Positions 1-10,675 of a stretch of 64,000 bases of DNA are shown piece after piece. The stretch comes from Metaphire vulgaris (lineage: Eukaryota; Annelida; Clitellata; Crassiclitellata; Megascolecidae), in the NCBI GenBank assembly GCA_018105865.1, contig CM030837.1, positions 5,285,475 to 5,349,474 of the forward strand, read 5' to 3'. Made by a program: the position numbers and the translations under genes. Numbering within the stretch: position 1 is the first letter of the stretch; the number at the start of each line of letters is the position of its first letter. The notes beneath the pieces are model-generated. The model was not told where the DNA came from. It did not search any database and worked only from the letters and a program-made list of their open reading frames with translations.

Positions 1-869
1 CAGCTGCTTTGAGATTTGACCTTTTGACCCGAGAGGTACTCCGATTTCCCTGTGTATTTGGTATGAAACGGGAAGGTCAGCAGTCAGCACTGGGCAACAA
101 GGCACATCGACATTAAGAGAGCATTCCTAAAATTCCTAATTTCCTTTGTATAATATCAGAGCAGGTGGGTCACCGTGGGTGTGCTTTAAGAGTTGACGCT
201 TATTACAGTTCGCGCCAAGAGTAAATTTATTGTTTTACTCACAATTTCGCGTATAGTCATATTTTTGAAAGGCATAGTTTCACGGACACAGCGTCTGGAT
301 TGTAAAAGTTGCCAGCGTTTGGATTTCTCAAGAATTCTAAAGAGCTGAACATAACTGACTTATGCTTAGAAACATCAGATGACCAAACTTTTCGTCGAGT
401 GCAACTAGTCATCATTTGCCAGACGCTTGCCAGACAGTTAAAATATCGGCGGCGTTGAGAACACTACTGTAGAAATGAACAGAATAAACAGTCTCAGCCT
501 CTGAATAAGAGCCCAGAGGACAGTTCCAGAGAACTAGATAACAGTGTAGCCTAAATTGCATACATACCCATGGATATATTTTGGAGCCAAGAAATCAGCC
601 AAACGTCGTTTCCAAAGTTACTATAGGCTATTGCAGAGTTTCCATGGTTGGCTAATTCTGTTCAGCAGGATGCTGCGTATTGCTTCTATTGTCGTTACCA
701 GAGCAAAAAAAGCTCACCATTTGGTGAACCTGATTGGCAGCACGCAACGGATCAAAGGTAGGGGCCTATGGATTCACTCCTTAAAAGTCATCTGCTGAGC
801 AATTGCGTTGCCTCGTGAAATGGGATCAGTTTAAAATCCTCATGTTAATTTTTAAAAATATTTTATTGA
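1..869. other. No gene recognised
   Basis: I see no convincing gene here. The longest open stretch (556-798, plus strand) has no recognisable domain and no good splice context. A phrase near position 15-35 (TTTGACCTTTTGACC) recurs at about 4134-4150 and probably marks an old dispersed repeat. Confidence 0.5.
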
Positions 870-998
870 GTGCCTGTCCATAAATTACGTAAACAAAAGA
901 GGCAAGGGTTTGAAAAGTGTGACAACTGTTGATAAGGCGGAGAGGGGTGGATTAAAATTCGCCCAAAAAAAATTTCTTACGTAATTTATGGACAGCCC
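870..998. mobile_element. Short TIR transposon (MITE), CTGTCCATAAATTACGTAA ends
   Basis: The two ends are inverted repeats: CTGTCCATAAATTACGTAA starts at about 874 and its reverse complement ends at about 995. The interior is too short to code. The ends resemble those of the larger element at 12529-12929. I could not assign a superfamily or a clear target duplication. The small reading frame lying across it is not a gene. Confidence 0.6.
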
Positions 999-1299
999 AT
1001 GGCCAGCTGCCCAGCAAAAAAAGGTCGTCAACTTTTTCGCAAACTTGTAACTTGTCAGGCTGAAAGTGTTTTGTCCCCCTCCCCTGAAAAACAGTGAAAT
1101 GACGTCTCTGGACTCATGTCTCATGACTCATGTCTCATATTAATCAATCATTAATTCGTCAATTGCCAGATCATTAATATGCCATTTCTCATGTAACAGA
1201 CACCTGAACAAAGTAAGCATGCAGCAAAAATGATGTTAATGTTAATTAGTCAGAAATTGCCTATTTGCTCTCAGTAATGCCTGTCGCTCAAAGGCAGGT

Positions 1300-1496
1300 C
1301 GCTCCGGCCGGGTGCGTTTTCTCTGTAAATAGCTTACACAAACATCGTGGATGAGTGAGTGCGTTTTCTACATGCCTTGGATCAAACAAATTAAGTAGGT
1401 AATTTATTGAAGTTAGCAAATAATGGGCCAAATACGGACCCAGCAGGAACCCCACGTCCAACACTTCCCACCGCACATTACAGATTGCACTTTGTC

Positions 1497-1536
<40 letters not shown>

Positions 1537-1850
1537 CAAATGCCGACGAGAGGTCAAGAAGACACAGGAGTGCAAGCCTCCTGTTCGACACATCATCAAC
1601 AAGATCATTGAAAATCTTAATTAAGAATAGCGGATTCAGTCGAGTGCCCCCAACGATAGCCTGACTGATCGCGCTGCCTGAGTCTATTAGCAGTGAGAAA
1701 ACCTATGAATCATAGGCTATGAGCTGCCTGTTAACAACCCTCTTTAACAGCTTAGATAGAACCGTAAGATTGGAGACTGGTCTGTAGCTCGCAAATTCAG
1801 ACAGATCAAGCCCCGGCCGTTTCAAACGGCTAGTTGTCAAGCGTTCCTGC
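1300..1850 (-). pseudogene. CR1/L2-like reverse transcriptase remnant (copy A)
   Basis: Read on the minus strand from about 1830, the sequence gives phrases typical of CR1/L2-type reverse transcriptases: SYRPVSNL, then KLLKRVVNRQL, then NDLVDD, then LLDLSSAFD. Stops and frame changes interrupt them. The copy ends in a (GA)n run at about 1502-1534, just where the homologous copy at 19348-20560 also has (GA)n. It lies inside duplicated block A. It is a dead, 5'-truncated non-LTR retrotransposon. Confidence 0.7.
1502..1534. repeat. (GA)n microsatellite
   Basis: A GA dinucleotide run lies inside the retrotransposon remnant. The paralogous position in the other duplicated block carries a longer GA run. 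Confidence 0.9.
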
Positions 1851-2265
1851 TAAACAAGAAACCGTATATATGTACCGGCTCCCGGTTGAATAAACCTTCG
1901 TCGCGGTGCTATTTGTTCTCGATATTTGTTCTCTGTTCTTGTAGTTCTATATTCCAGGCACCCGGTTGAACAAACCGCTTTGCAGGCGTTTTCTCCTATG
2001 TCCTCTGACGGCCGGTTGAGCAAACTGCCGTCAGTTGTATTGACTCTAATGTCAGATGACTGGTCAGACGAACTGTCGTCTGACGGTATTCGTGCATGCG
2101 CATGCACATATATGCATACAGATTGCACCTATATGAAAATAGGAGCATTCACTGATCGAGCTATTGACAAGTAATTTCTTGATTGAACTGATTGCATAAT
2201 GCATAATTACTCTCAGACCTATAATCGTCAAAAATCATAACTGCTTACTTGAGACTATTGAGTAC
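1851..2265. other. Duplicated-block flank, no gene
   Basis: This is the sequence between the retrotransposon remnant and the next transposon. The motif CCGGTTGA recurs at about 1881, 1972 and 2011, suggesting a weak local repeat. I see no coding exon. Confidence 0.4.
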
Positions 2266-2751
2266 CAGACTTGGAACCGGGTCACATTTTGAGACCCGGT
2301 GACCCAGTAACCCGAAATAAAAGTGACCCAGTGACCCAATGACCCGGTTCCATTATAACTGTAACTCTAATATATTCTTAACTTTTAGTACAGGAGCAAA
2401 ATTTGAAATATATTGTTTTAAACCAAGAAATATTTGAATATTTATCAATGACGTCAAGGAAACGTTGTCATCACATCATAGAATTTTACATTACATTTTA
2501 TAACATTCCATAGAGTAATAATACCAATATCCCTCAGTGATAAAATCAATTACTTGTATCTGTGGACCTACCTAATATCTGGCGGACAGTCTCTTCAGCC
2601 TTTCCGAGATTGATGAACCTGCATGCTTAGCATCTGAAGAAGATTTTAGTTAATACCGGGTCTATAACCGGGTCATAAAGATGACCAGGAGACCCGGTGG
2701 ACAAAGGTGACCCGAATGACCCATTGACCTAGTGACGCAGTTCCAAGTCTG
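2266..2751. mobile_element. hAT-type element, GGGTCAC family, copy 1
   Basis: This is a 486-bp element with ends CAGACTTGGAACCGGGTCA and the reverse complement of CAGACTTGGAACTGCGTCA. It is flanked by a perfect 8-bp target duplication, TTGAGTAC (2258-2265 and 2752-2759), which is the hAT hallmark. Both ends carry tandem GTGACCC-like subterminal repeats. It encodes no transposase and is non-autonomous. A second copy is at 8234-8747 and a truncated third at 24763-25165. Confidence 0.92.
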
Positions 2752-2785
2752 TTGAGTACTAATAAATGATTAAGTGTGACATATT

Positions 2786-3423
2786 GTTGTGGCACACCAG
2801 GGTCGAACTAGACGGCGATCCCACGCGACTCTCCTAAGCAACTTCCACACCGTCCAACAGGGAAATTCAAGGGGAAAATCACATCTCCACTCCGGCATCA
2901 ACATCCCATCCCCGAGAATTACGCCACAGTTTTGTTGTCAAGCATGGTGTCCATTCCTGAATAAATACATAGAGACTTTAGAAAGAGTACAACACAGAGC
3001 CACAAAGATGATCAAAGGTATCAGATACTAGCCTATGAGGAAAGGCTAAAACACTGTGGATTGACAACCTTGGAAAACATGAGAACGAGAGGGAATTTAA
3101 TTGAGACATATAAAATACTAACAAACAATTTGGAAATGCCAAGAGAAATGTATTTTTTTAAATGAAGCAGTATATATGATGGAATCAGAGGACACAACAT
3201 GAAACTGTTTAAGAAACAGATTGGGAGACAAACAACACTTTTTAGTGCAAGAGTTGTGGACAGATGGAACGAATTGGACGAGAAGATAGTAGTGGCTAAG
3301 AGTGTGAATGATTTCAAAATAAACCTCAGTACTATAGGATACTAGATTGGAAGGTACAACAGTGGTTCTCACAAAGGGCAAACCCACCTGAACCACTTTA
3401 AACCTTGTTATTATTATTATATT
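2786..3423 (+). pseudogene. Retrotransposon 3' part with hairpin and ATT tail (copy A)
   Basis: This is the end of a Jockey/CR1-group reverse transcriptase ORF: phrases such as ETLERVQHRATKMIKG followed by LIETYKILTNN-like sequence, broken by stops. It is homologous to the longer element at 51083-52620. The 3' end folds as a hairpin: AGTGGTT at 3361-3367 pairs with AACCACT at 3391-3397, with an inner GGG/CCC stem. A short ATT tail follows. The paralogous copy is at 20786-21525. Confidence 0.75.
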
Positions 3424-3515
3424 ATAGTCAACTGCTGCTTTTTAAGCATTGGAAGCATAAGTACTTGCGTAAGATAATGGGAAACTACCAGATGATAGTG
3501 ATAAGTTAATCAGAT

Positions 3516-5257
3516 CATGGGGCGCAACAGGGTGGGCCAGGTGGGCCATGGCCCACACAATATTTAGTCCCAATGGGCCCCAATGTGTTTGGCCCACCCA
3601 ATTTCAATTGGCAAATTACAATTTTTGTGGAACTAATAACCGCAAATCCGCAATAATTATATTGGCATAATATTGCTACATACAGACTCTACAGAGCCGT
3701 ACAAAGGGCGGTGCCTACGGCGCCTAGGAACGGGCGCAAGTTTAGAAGGGGCGCAAATTTAGAAGGGGCGCAAATTTCTGGGATCATTCATGAGTAATTT
3801 ATGATTTACTTTGGTCTATGTACAGTATCACAGGACGTCCATATGGAATTTCAGTCATCGCCTCGGTATGGACACTGCGATGCATATTCCTCTCCCGCCT
3901 TGGAACCCGAAATCTACCTAGGGATCGTTCCCTATTAATTGTCAGTTGCTGTGGACGGTTGTTACAGTCTCACAGAAGTCGAAGATTTTTCACCCAGGAC
4001 TCGGGGGGGGTGTGATAGCTGCAGGTGACCGATCATCGGTGAAGAAAGTATTCAAGAAAGTATTTCGTAGGTGAAGCGAAATTCCATTCATAGGGCAACC
4101 TCGCAGGTCGATGACAAAAGGTCAAATTCAGAATTTGACCTTTTGACCTGAGAGGTCGCCCTGCAGTCTATAAACGTTCTAGTAGGAAAAAATGTTGCAG
4201 CTTGTAATAGCGTTGTTCTAAGAATTTTGTTAACTACACGTACCTTATTGATCTATGCAAAATGAGTCCTTCAAAAAACTATCCGGTGCAGCTTTTAAAA
4301 ATTGCGAATGGAGCGCGAAAAAGTAACCGTCAAGTACAACGTCAGTGGGAGAAACGGTTAACTCGAAAGATTAGACTTGGAGGCGCCAAAGGTAAGCGAC
4401 AATGAAATCACTGAAAATGACATTCATATGCAACGGCTCGGACTTACTCTAGCTGCAACTGTCACGACTAAAGACATTGTGTTAGAGATGGCAATGTAAA
4501 GGGAACAAAATTTCTGCCAGATTTTCAGGACTCGCAGCAGAACAAACTGATGAGCCCATGCTTCCTATTTTCTAGCATGCAAATCCGGATCAAGCTGAAA
4601 TGCCCAACAATTTTCGATTTCACGATTCAGCAACGTCGCCGCCAATAAATCTATGCAACAAGGTTAGGTGCCATTTAGAAGGACATGGCTTAGAACAAAA
4701 GGCACTTGATTGTTATCCAAAAGCACGCAAAGTATGCTTATGAAGTGGTAAAACTGTACAATTGTTATGGGGGTAAGTAAACAAGTGATTTTTACTACTA
4801 TTGAACATTTCATGATTTCTTTATGAAGTGAGAAGAACCGAAAGAAAATACAAAAAATGCAAAAATGGTGCTTATATGAATTATTAGTTATATAAATGTC
4901 TTATATAGGCCTATTTATTGCGTGCTATAGGAATGTTATAATCTATCTAGGGAACAAAATTTGAGGGCGGGGCGCCAGATTCATGCTGGGCACAGGGCGC
5001 AATTATGGCTTTGTACGACTCTGGCAATATATAACATTTTCAAATTTCTACACAAAGCTATCGCCCATTCGGGGAATGAACATTGGAGGGGAAGGATGTT
5101 TAACTGCAAGGACGGGAAAAGAAGAGGAGGGAATGGGGTCCAGGGTTGAGGGCTTCGGGGCCATGGGAGGCAAAGGATTGAATTAACCAAATTCATGCTG
5201 CCAACCGGCAATTTGCCATGTTGGCCCACCAATTATTTGGCTCGTGGCGCCCCTATG
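3516..5257. mobile_element. 1.74-kb hAT-type element inserted in block A only
   Basis: The ends are CATGGGGCGC and the reverse complement of CATAGGGGCGC. The target duplication AATCAGAT is perfect (3508-3515 and 5258-5265). The paralogous block has the uninterrupted empty site at 21612-21619, which proves insertion. A basic reading frame from the ATG at about 4262, starting MSPSKNYP, recalls the N-terminus of hAT transposases of the ZMYM type but decays quickly, so the element is probably non-autonomous. Motifs of the AGAAGGGGCGCAAATTT type repeat near 3735-3775. Confidence 0.88.
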
Positions 5258-5690
5258 AATCAGATCATTAAATCTTTAACAAATTTGTTTTCTACCGGAT
5301 GATATTGTCCTTAGACGGAAACAATGACTTTCTGAAATGATTCGCCTAAGATTAGGAAGTGTATTAAAATAATTGCATTTTATAATTTACAAGCTGATTT
5401 AATTGTTGGCAAGAGCAATTGACAGCTTCTACATGATAAAAAAGAACCAATACGAGATATTCAACCATGAACCACTTACAAGATTTCTGACTTTAGTAGC
5501 ATCAAGCAACGAAAATATCTTTCAGACATGTGGCAAAATGAAGCAATGTTTTTTAATAATTGCAAATTGCCTGTTGCTACGAAATGTTGTCTGTTATAAA
5601 TTCTACATAGAATGTTGATGATTTTACGTTTTCGTTTTTGCAATTTGTTCTAAGAATCAACTAACCTCTATTTGCTGATGAAGTCACTAT
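5258..5690. other. 3' flank of the B-box gene (block A)
   Basis: AT-rich sequence with a clear counterpart at about 21715-22111 in block B. No exon is recognised. It may contain the 3' untranslated region of the minus-strand B-box gene that starts beyond 5691. Confidence 0.4.
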
Positions 5691-6899
5691 CTACCCAGTT
5701 TCGTGTTTCTTCATGTACTCGTTGCGATCTTTAATTTCTTCCTGGATTTCTACAGAGTGAACTGGAAGGGTATCTGTTGTCTGGTTAGTCGATATCATTG
5801 TCTTCTCATCTCTGTTCTCTGTTGGTTCTGCTTGGAAGTTTCTGTCATCCGGGCCTTCTTCTTGCGTTGCTTTGGAAGATGCGGGAAGGATATCTGTTGT
5901 CTGGTTAGTCGATATAATTGTCTTCTCATCTCTGTTCTCAGTCGGTTCTGCTTGGAAGTTTCTGTCACCCGGGCCTTCTTCTTGCGCTGCTTTGGAAGAT
6001 TCGGGAAGGATATATGTTGTCTGGTTAGTCGATATAATTGTCTTCTCATCTCTGTTCTCGGTCGGTTCTGCTTGGAAGTTTCTGTCATCCGGGCCTTCTT
6101 CTTGCGTTGCTTTGGAAGATTCGGGAAGGATATCTGCTGTCTGGTTAGTCGATATCACTGTCTTCTCATCTCTGTTCTCGGTCGGTTTTGCTTGGAAGTT
6201 TCCGTCGTCCGGGCCATGTTCTTGCGTTGCTTTGGAAGATTCGGGAAGGATATCTGCTGTCTGGTTAGTCGATGTCACTGTCTTCTCATCTCTGTTCTCG
6301 GTCGGTTCTGCTTGGAAGTTTCTGTCATCCGGGCCTTCTTCTTGCGTTGCTTTGGAAGATTCGGGAAGGATATCTGCTGTCTGGTTAGTCGATGTCACTG
6401 TCTTCTCATCTCTGTTCTCGATCGGTTCTGCTTGGAAGTTTCCGTCATCCGGGCCTTGTTCTTGCGTTGTTTTGGATTCAGTAGAAAGAGTGTCTGTTGT
6501 CTGGGTTGTCGAGGAAATGGCTTCTTCAGTTTCTCCTTTCTCCAGAAACTCTTCTATTGCAACGATTACGTGGTTCTTCAATATTTTATGTCTTAAATGT
6601 TGGTCAGTACAACTCCCACACAGATTCTCATCGCAATCAATACAACGCATTGTGGCTAAAATTTTCCCATCCTGATGCTCATCCCAGTTTATTCTGCAAG
6701 GTTCGCAAAGATATGGTTCTATCTTTTCTTGCCTGATTTCATCATCCATATTTATAGGCCTATATCTTTTAATACAATTGACACGAGGATAACACCCTGA
6801 TAGCCTTTGGCTATTACATTCTCTCAAAAGGTCGAAGCAAATATCGCGTCCACGTTCATTACAATGTAATAACGCCAATGTAGTCTGCTCTTTCGCGTT
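5691..6899 (-). CDS. B-box zinc-finger protein with CARD-like start and 40-residue repeats (copy A), terminal exon
   Basis: This is a terminal coding exon. I start it after a CAG acceptor (AG at minus-strand 6901-6900), in phase 0; the open frame continues upstream into simple GA repeat and is unlikely to be real there. In order it encodes: (1) about 35 residues (LLHCNERGRDICFDLLREC) that resemble the last two helices of a CARD; (2) a B-box zinc finger with ligand pattern C-x2-C, C-x2-C, C-x2-C, H, H (CEPC, CIDC, CGSC, then HLRH and NHV); (3) six Thr/Ser/Glu-rich 40-residue repeats encoded by a 120-bp tandem array; (4) a short hydrophilic tail. B-box proteins with death-fold domains are innate-immune or ubiquitin-pathway adaptors, so such a role is inference. 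The first part of the putative CARD would be on an upstream exon that I could not find. Its paralogue is at 22112-22831. Confidence 0.75.
   Translation of the reverse strand, partial: NAKEQTTLALLHCNERGRDICFDLLRECNSQRLSGCYPRVNCIKRYRPINMDDEIRQEKIEPYLCEPCRINWDEHQDGKILATMRCIDCDENLCGSCTDQHLRHKILKNHVIVAIEEFLEKGETEEAISSTTQTTDTLSTESKTTQEQGPDDGNFQAEPIENRDEKTVTSTNQTADILPESSKATQEEGPDDRNFQAEPTENRDEKTVTSTNQTADILPESSKATQEHGPDDGNFQAKPTENRDEKTVISTNQTADILPESSKATQEEGPDDRNFQAEPTENRDEKTIISTNQTTYILPESSKAAQEEGPGDRNFQAEPTENRDEKTIISTNQTTDILPASSKATQEEGPDDRNFQAEPTENRDEKTMISTNQTTDTLPVHSVEIQEEIKDRNEYMKKHETG
5753..6480 (-). repeat. 120-bp coding tandem array, six units
   Basis: Units begin about every 120 bp (the phrase TATCTG..GTCTGGTTAGTCGAT near 5771, 5891, 6011, 6131, 6251, 6371). 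They stay in the frame of the B-box gene and encode PDDRNFQAEPTENRDEKT-like repeats. Because 120 is a multiple of 3, other frames are also open across the array, which creates false ORFs on both strands. The paralogous gene has only about two units. Confidence 0.9.
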
Positions 6900-6959
6900 C
6901 TGACCATAGTTACGTGCTTTTATTATTCGAAAGAGAAAGTAAGGTAAAGTGAGAGTGAG

Positions 6960-6998
<39 letters not shown>

Positions 6999-7458
6999 CA
7001 AAGTGAGAGGTGGCGATAGGGATAGAGGGGAAAGAGAAGAGAGCTGCATGCAACCTGATTTCCAGAAAACGAAAATGAAATTAATTTCCTTCGGGAAGGC
7101 AACGGTAAAATAAGATTCGATAGGGCCTAATTGCACCATATGTGCTTAGCATGAATCTGACGCCCAAAATTTCGCTACCCAATTACGCTAACTTTTCTAT
7201 GCACATTTTTATACTTTTAAAAAGTCATGGGTTTTAAATTAGTTTAATTATTTCATCCTTAAATTTGCGCCCCTTCTAGATTCTTGCCCTGTGTGCTGCA
7301 CTGCATGCCCAGGTCTCGGTAGCCTACGGTTATGAATTTATTCAAACAAATCGTCAAACAAAGTCACACAATAGAAGGTCGAATATATTTAATGAAAAAA
7401 TATCTGGAAAACTGAAACTAAGAAATTTTTTAGTAGGCAAGATCGCGTTGCCCTAAGG
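6900..7458. other. Upstream of B-box exon A: GA-rich tract and intron
   Basis: Probably intron. A purine-rich (GA)n tract lies at about 6950-6998. Further on, a phrase around 7260 (TTTGCGCCCCTTCTAGA) matches, inverted, the repeat near 3735-3775. The missing 5' exon of the B-box gene was not recognised here. Confidence 0.4.
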
Positions 7459-7630
7459 TAGGGTTATTTCTAGGATTATCGATTTGGGGGTGTCGGTAAA
7501 TTCTGGGGTCCCCTGCCAATAAAGTCTGACAAGCAAAAAAGGTCATCCCATAGCTGAAATTTGGGGTATTGAGGCGTGGGTCTCAAATTGAGGTGGGGTG
7601 GGGGGTGTTTGGGGTGTAAAAATATCCCTG
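7459..7630. mobile_element. hAT-type MITE, AGGGTTATTTCTAGG family, copy 1
   Basis: 172-bp element whose left end TAGGGTTATTTCTAGG pairs imperfectly with right end AAATATCCCTG. The target duplication is CCCTAAGG/CCCTAAGA (7 of 8). It contains the shared core GACAAGCAAAAAAGGTCATC at 7528-7547. Other copies are at 34559, 43655 and 53358. Confidence 0.85.
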
Positions 7631-7639
7631 CCCTAAGAC

Positions 7640-8233
7640 CGGGTCTGGTTATAGAAGTTTAAGATTAATTCAGAAGATTAGTTTTGAGAATTGTGGCTAT
7701 AGGCCTAATTATTCAGGTACTAATGGGCGGTTAAATAAGTACGCTTATCCTAATTGTCCTGGTTTGCTTTTCACACAAAAGAGAGAGAACAGAGTAGTGG
7801 AGACTGCAAACGATTAAAAAACGATTACAAAAGCACTTAACCATGATCAAAACGCGAAACGAGAATCTAAAGAAGAGAATGTACTGTAGCATAGTGTGGG
7901 GCCCTCTATCGATTAAATAATTCTGAAGTAAAAAGCGGACGTGAGATCCGAAGGTGAATATAGAAATTCCCAATAATCTTAGACTATAGACCCAATGATT
8001 GGATAACCAAGGCTGGTAATTGATGGGAAGGCATAGAGTCAGTATTTAAGTATTTTATATATATATATGATATATCGCAGTATTAATAGATTGATTGTTC
8101 ATAAAAATGTCAGCACATTGTCAGAACATTGTAAAGTATGATTCTAAAAAGTAAGTTATTACACAGATGCAGTGGCAAGACCACTCAGTTGGGGCCATTG
8201 GAAAAAATTTAAAAGATAATTACGTATTCAAGC
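7640..8233. other. Unique part of duplicated block A
   Basis: The stretch from about 7866 to 8233 matches 24400-24762 with small differences, including a TATATATGATATATCGCAG phrase. I see no exon, although conservation between the blocks here reflects only their common origin. Confidence 0.5.
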
Positions 8234-8747
8234 CAGAGTTGGAATCGGGTCACATTTTGAGACCCGGTGACCCAGTGACCCGAAATAAGACTGGGTCACT
8301 GACCCGGTGACCCAGTGACCTGGTTTCATTAAAACTATAACTCTAATAATTATATTCTTAACTTTAGTACACGAAAAAAACTTGAAATATATTGTTTTTA
8401 AACCAAGAAATGTTTGAATATTTATCAATGACATCAAGTAAACGTTGTCATCACACCATAGAATTTTTCATTACATTTTATAACATTCCATAGAGTAATA
8501 ATACAAATATCCCTCAGTGATAAAATCAATTACTTGTATCTGTTGACCTAACTAATATTAAGCGGACAGTCTCTTCAGCCTTTCCGGGATTGATGAACCA
8601 TCATGCTTAGCATCTGAAGAAGAATTTAATTAATACCGGGTTTATAACCGGGTCATAAAGATGACCCGGAGACCCAGAGATGCGGTGGACAAAGGTGACC
8701 CGAATGGCCCATTGACCCAGTGACCCAGTGACCCGGTTCCAAGTCTG
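8234..8747. mobile_element. hAT-type element, GGGTCAC family, copy 2
   Basis: 514-bp element. The ends are CAGAGTTGGAATCGGGTCA and the reverse complement of CAGACTTGGAACCGGGTCA. The target duplication is ATTCAAGC/ATTCAAAC (7 of 8). GTGACCC subterminal repeats are present at both ends. It sits at the same site as the truncated copy in block B, so it predates the duplication. Confidence 0.9.
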
Positions 8748-8755
8748 ATTCAAAC

Positions 8756-9330
8756 TATTCACTTTGCATTTGCAGATTCAAAAAATTGTTAAGCCCATAT
8801 GTAATAATATAAACTTTTACAATAAATCGGGGTAGTGAATAGCCAATCTCCCCCCGTCATTTTTGACTGGTTAACAGCTACTACTCCTATATTTATATAT
8901 TTGCTAATTTATTATTACTGATAAGTAATAATTAAGCTTATTAATGATTTTAGTAACTATTATCAAATATTGCTATATTACAGTATTGCTATTAATTTTC
9001 ATAATTTTATAATTTTGTAGTTATTATCAATTATTGTTTTATTATTTTTATTGTTTTTTTATAAGCACAATTCATTCATAGTGACAACGAATTTACGGAT
9101 TGACGTGCAGTACGTGGGAATGACTGCGTCGTAGATGCTAAAATCAGTTCCTATAACGTTCTCTATTCGCTCTTCGGCTAACTTCGCATTTTTCGGGTGA
9201 AGAGAGGTCTCGACAATTGACAACAAACCCTATGAACAGTAAAATACTGAATGCTTTTTTTATAGATGTTGTCATGATCTATTGTCAGCCGCAGTCATCT
9301 AGGCGTGCTGTGCCGTCGCCATGATGCGAT
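8756..9330. other. AT-rich intergenic sequence
   Basis: Very AT-rich, with ATTATTG-like phrases at 8890-9060. No gene or defined repeat recognised. Confidence 0.4.
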
Positions 9331-9339
9331 TGAGAAGAT

Positions 9340-9790
9340 CAACTGGCCTTGGCACCGGACACCACGATTCGCAGACTTCAGGCTGTCCAGAACTCAGCCG
9401 CCCGCCTCATAACGGATTCGCGACGCAGAGATCATATCACCCCGATACTGAATAAACTACACTGGCTCCCGGTCAGGCAGAGGATCAACTTCAAGATCAT
9501 CTCGCTGGTCGACAAATGCCTTCGGGGAGAGGCACCCGGATACCTCGCTGAAGACTGCAAACTCTTGCGCCATGTTTGTCGACCGACAGGCCTACGCTCA
9601 AATGACACGAAACTACTAGATACCCATTACACTCGGAGCAAAATGGGTGATAGGTCTTTTAGGGCAATTGGACCGAATCTCTGGAACTTTCTCCCGTCAG
9701 AACTACGTGACGTTGTCATTTCTAGAACGGTGTTTCTAACTAGGCTCAAGACCTGGTTGTTTATGTAGCAGCAGCGCATTTGTTCTTTAA
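9340..9790 (+). pseudogene. CR1/L2-like retrotransposon, C-terminal ORF2 fragment
   Basis: An open stretch encodes LQAVQNSAARLI, then ITPILNKLHWLPVRQRI, then FRAIGPNLWNFLPSELR, and ends LKTWLFM. This is the characteristic C-terminus of CR1/L2-group reverse transcriptase proteins. There is no proper ATG and the 5' part is missing. It is an unusually well-kept 3' fragment, open for about 139 codons, so it is fairly young. Confidence 0.85.
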
Positions 9791-9926
9791 GTGCGCCTAG
9801 GCAATTAACTGTCATATCATTTCATTATTCGTCTTATACACGGCACAAGACGAAGCTCATGACAGAGGATGTCCGATTTGGTCACCGGATCAAGATCTAC
9901 GTCGTTCGGCTAGTACGGGTCCGTGG

Positions 9927-10119
9927 CAGTGTTTAATCTAGGCCGTTTCCGGGGGGAATTGCCCTTCCCCCGGAAATTTCAAATTCCCCCGGAAATTTTG
10001 GAATACTACATGGACTAACAGCGGCCCCTGACAGAATTCCCTCCCCCCTTTTTGTCAGTTCCCGCCCCCCCGGCTTTTTCAGTTTCCCCCCGGAGTCCAG
10101 GAGTCTAGATTAAACACTG
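9927..10119. mobile_element. hAT-type MITE, CAGTGTTTAATCTAGGCC family, copy 1
   Basis: 193-bp element with ends CAGTGTTTAATCTAGGCC and the reverse complement of CAGTGTTTAATCTAGAC. The target duplication GTCCGTGG is perfect (9919-9926 and 10120-10127). The interior is made of C-rich tracts. Relatives are at 30473, 34281 and 36855. Confidence 0.93.
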
Positions 10120-10239
10120 GTCCGTGGCAGTGGCGCAGCCAGAATCACAGAATGGGGCAACATCATTTTGTAGGACCGATCACTGGATCAGTCAAATATG
10201 AGCACATCACACCCATTCTCAAAACACTTCATTGACTAC

Positions 10240-10390
10240 ATGGTTCTAGGACTATTGACCACAGGACGATTGACCATAGGACGATTGACCATAGGACGAT
10301 TGACCACTGGACGATTGACCACAGCGGACTTTTGACCACTGGACGATTGACCACAGCGGACTTTTGACCACTGGACAATTGACCACAGCC
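10240..10390. repeat. 15-bp minisatellite, AGGACGATTGACCAT unit
   Basis: Tandem units of about 15 bp (GACGATTGACCATAG and variants), some expanded to GCGGACTTTTGACCACTG. The array is followed by ATGC-rich sequence and the (ATT)n run at 10461. Confidence 0.85.
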
Positions 10391-10459
10391 GTGAGTATCA
10401 GGCTTAGCACGCTGTCTGCTGCATGCATGCATGCACGCATGCAAAAAAAGGAAACGATC

Positions 10460-10460
<1 letters not shown>

Positions 10461-10535
<75 letters not shown>

Positions 10536-10536
10536 T
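10461..10536. repeat. (ATT)n microsatellite
   Basis: ATT run with one interruption near 10502. Confidence 0.9.
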
Positions 10537-10675
10537 GTCTGTTTGCCCTTCTGTGTCCCAATCGTTTTGACATAACTGTATTTTTCGTGACATAGGGTCT
10601 AATGTCGGCAGTGCCTTACATCTGTCTGCCAATTTTGCGTGTGTTGCACTATAGCAGTTATTTTATCTGTACAGA

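Noticed and set aside
5703..6675. Plus-strand frames of about 300 and 270 codons over the B-box gene
   Set aside because: They are open only because the 120-bp repeat is a multiple of three; the minus strand has the zinc-finger pattern and is conserved in the paralogue.
7731..7973. Minus-strand frame upstream of B-box exon A as the missing CARD exon
   Set aside because: No CARD helix pattern is recognisable and there is no fitting donor; its conservation in block B is explained by the duplication.
10240..10390. Regular short repeats that could suggest a CRISPR array
   Set aside because: The 15-bp units are contiguous without unique spacers, and the genome is eukaryotic.
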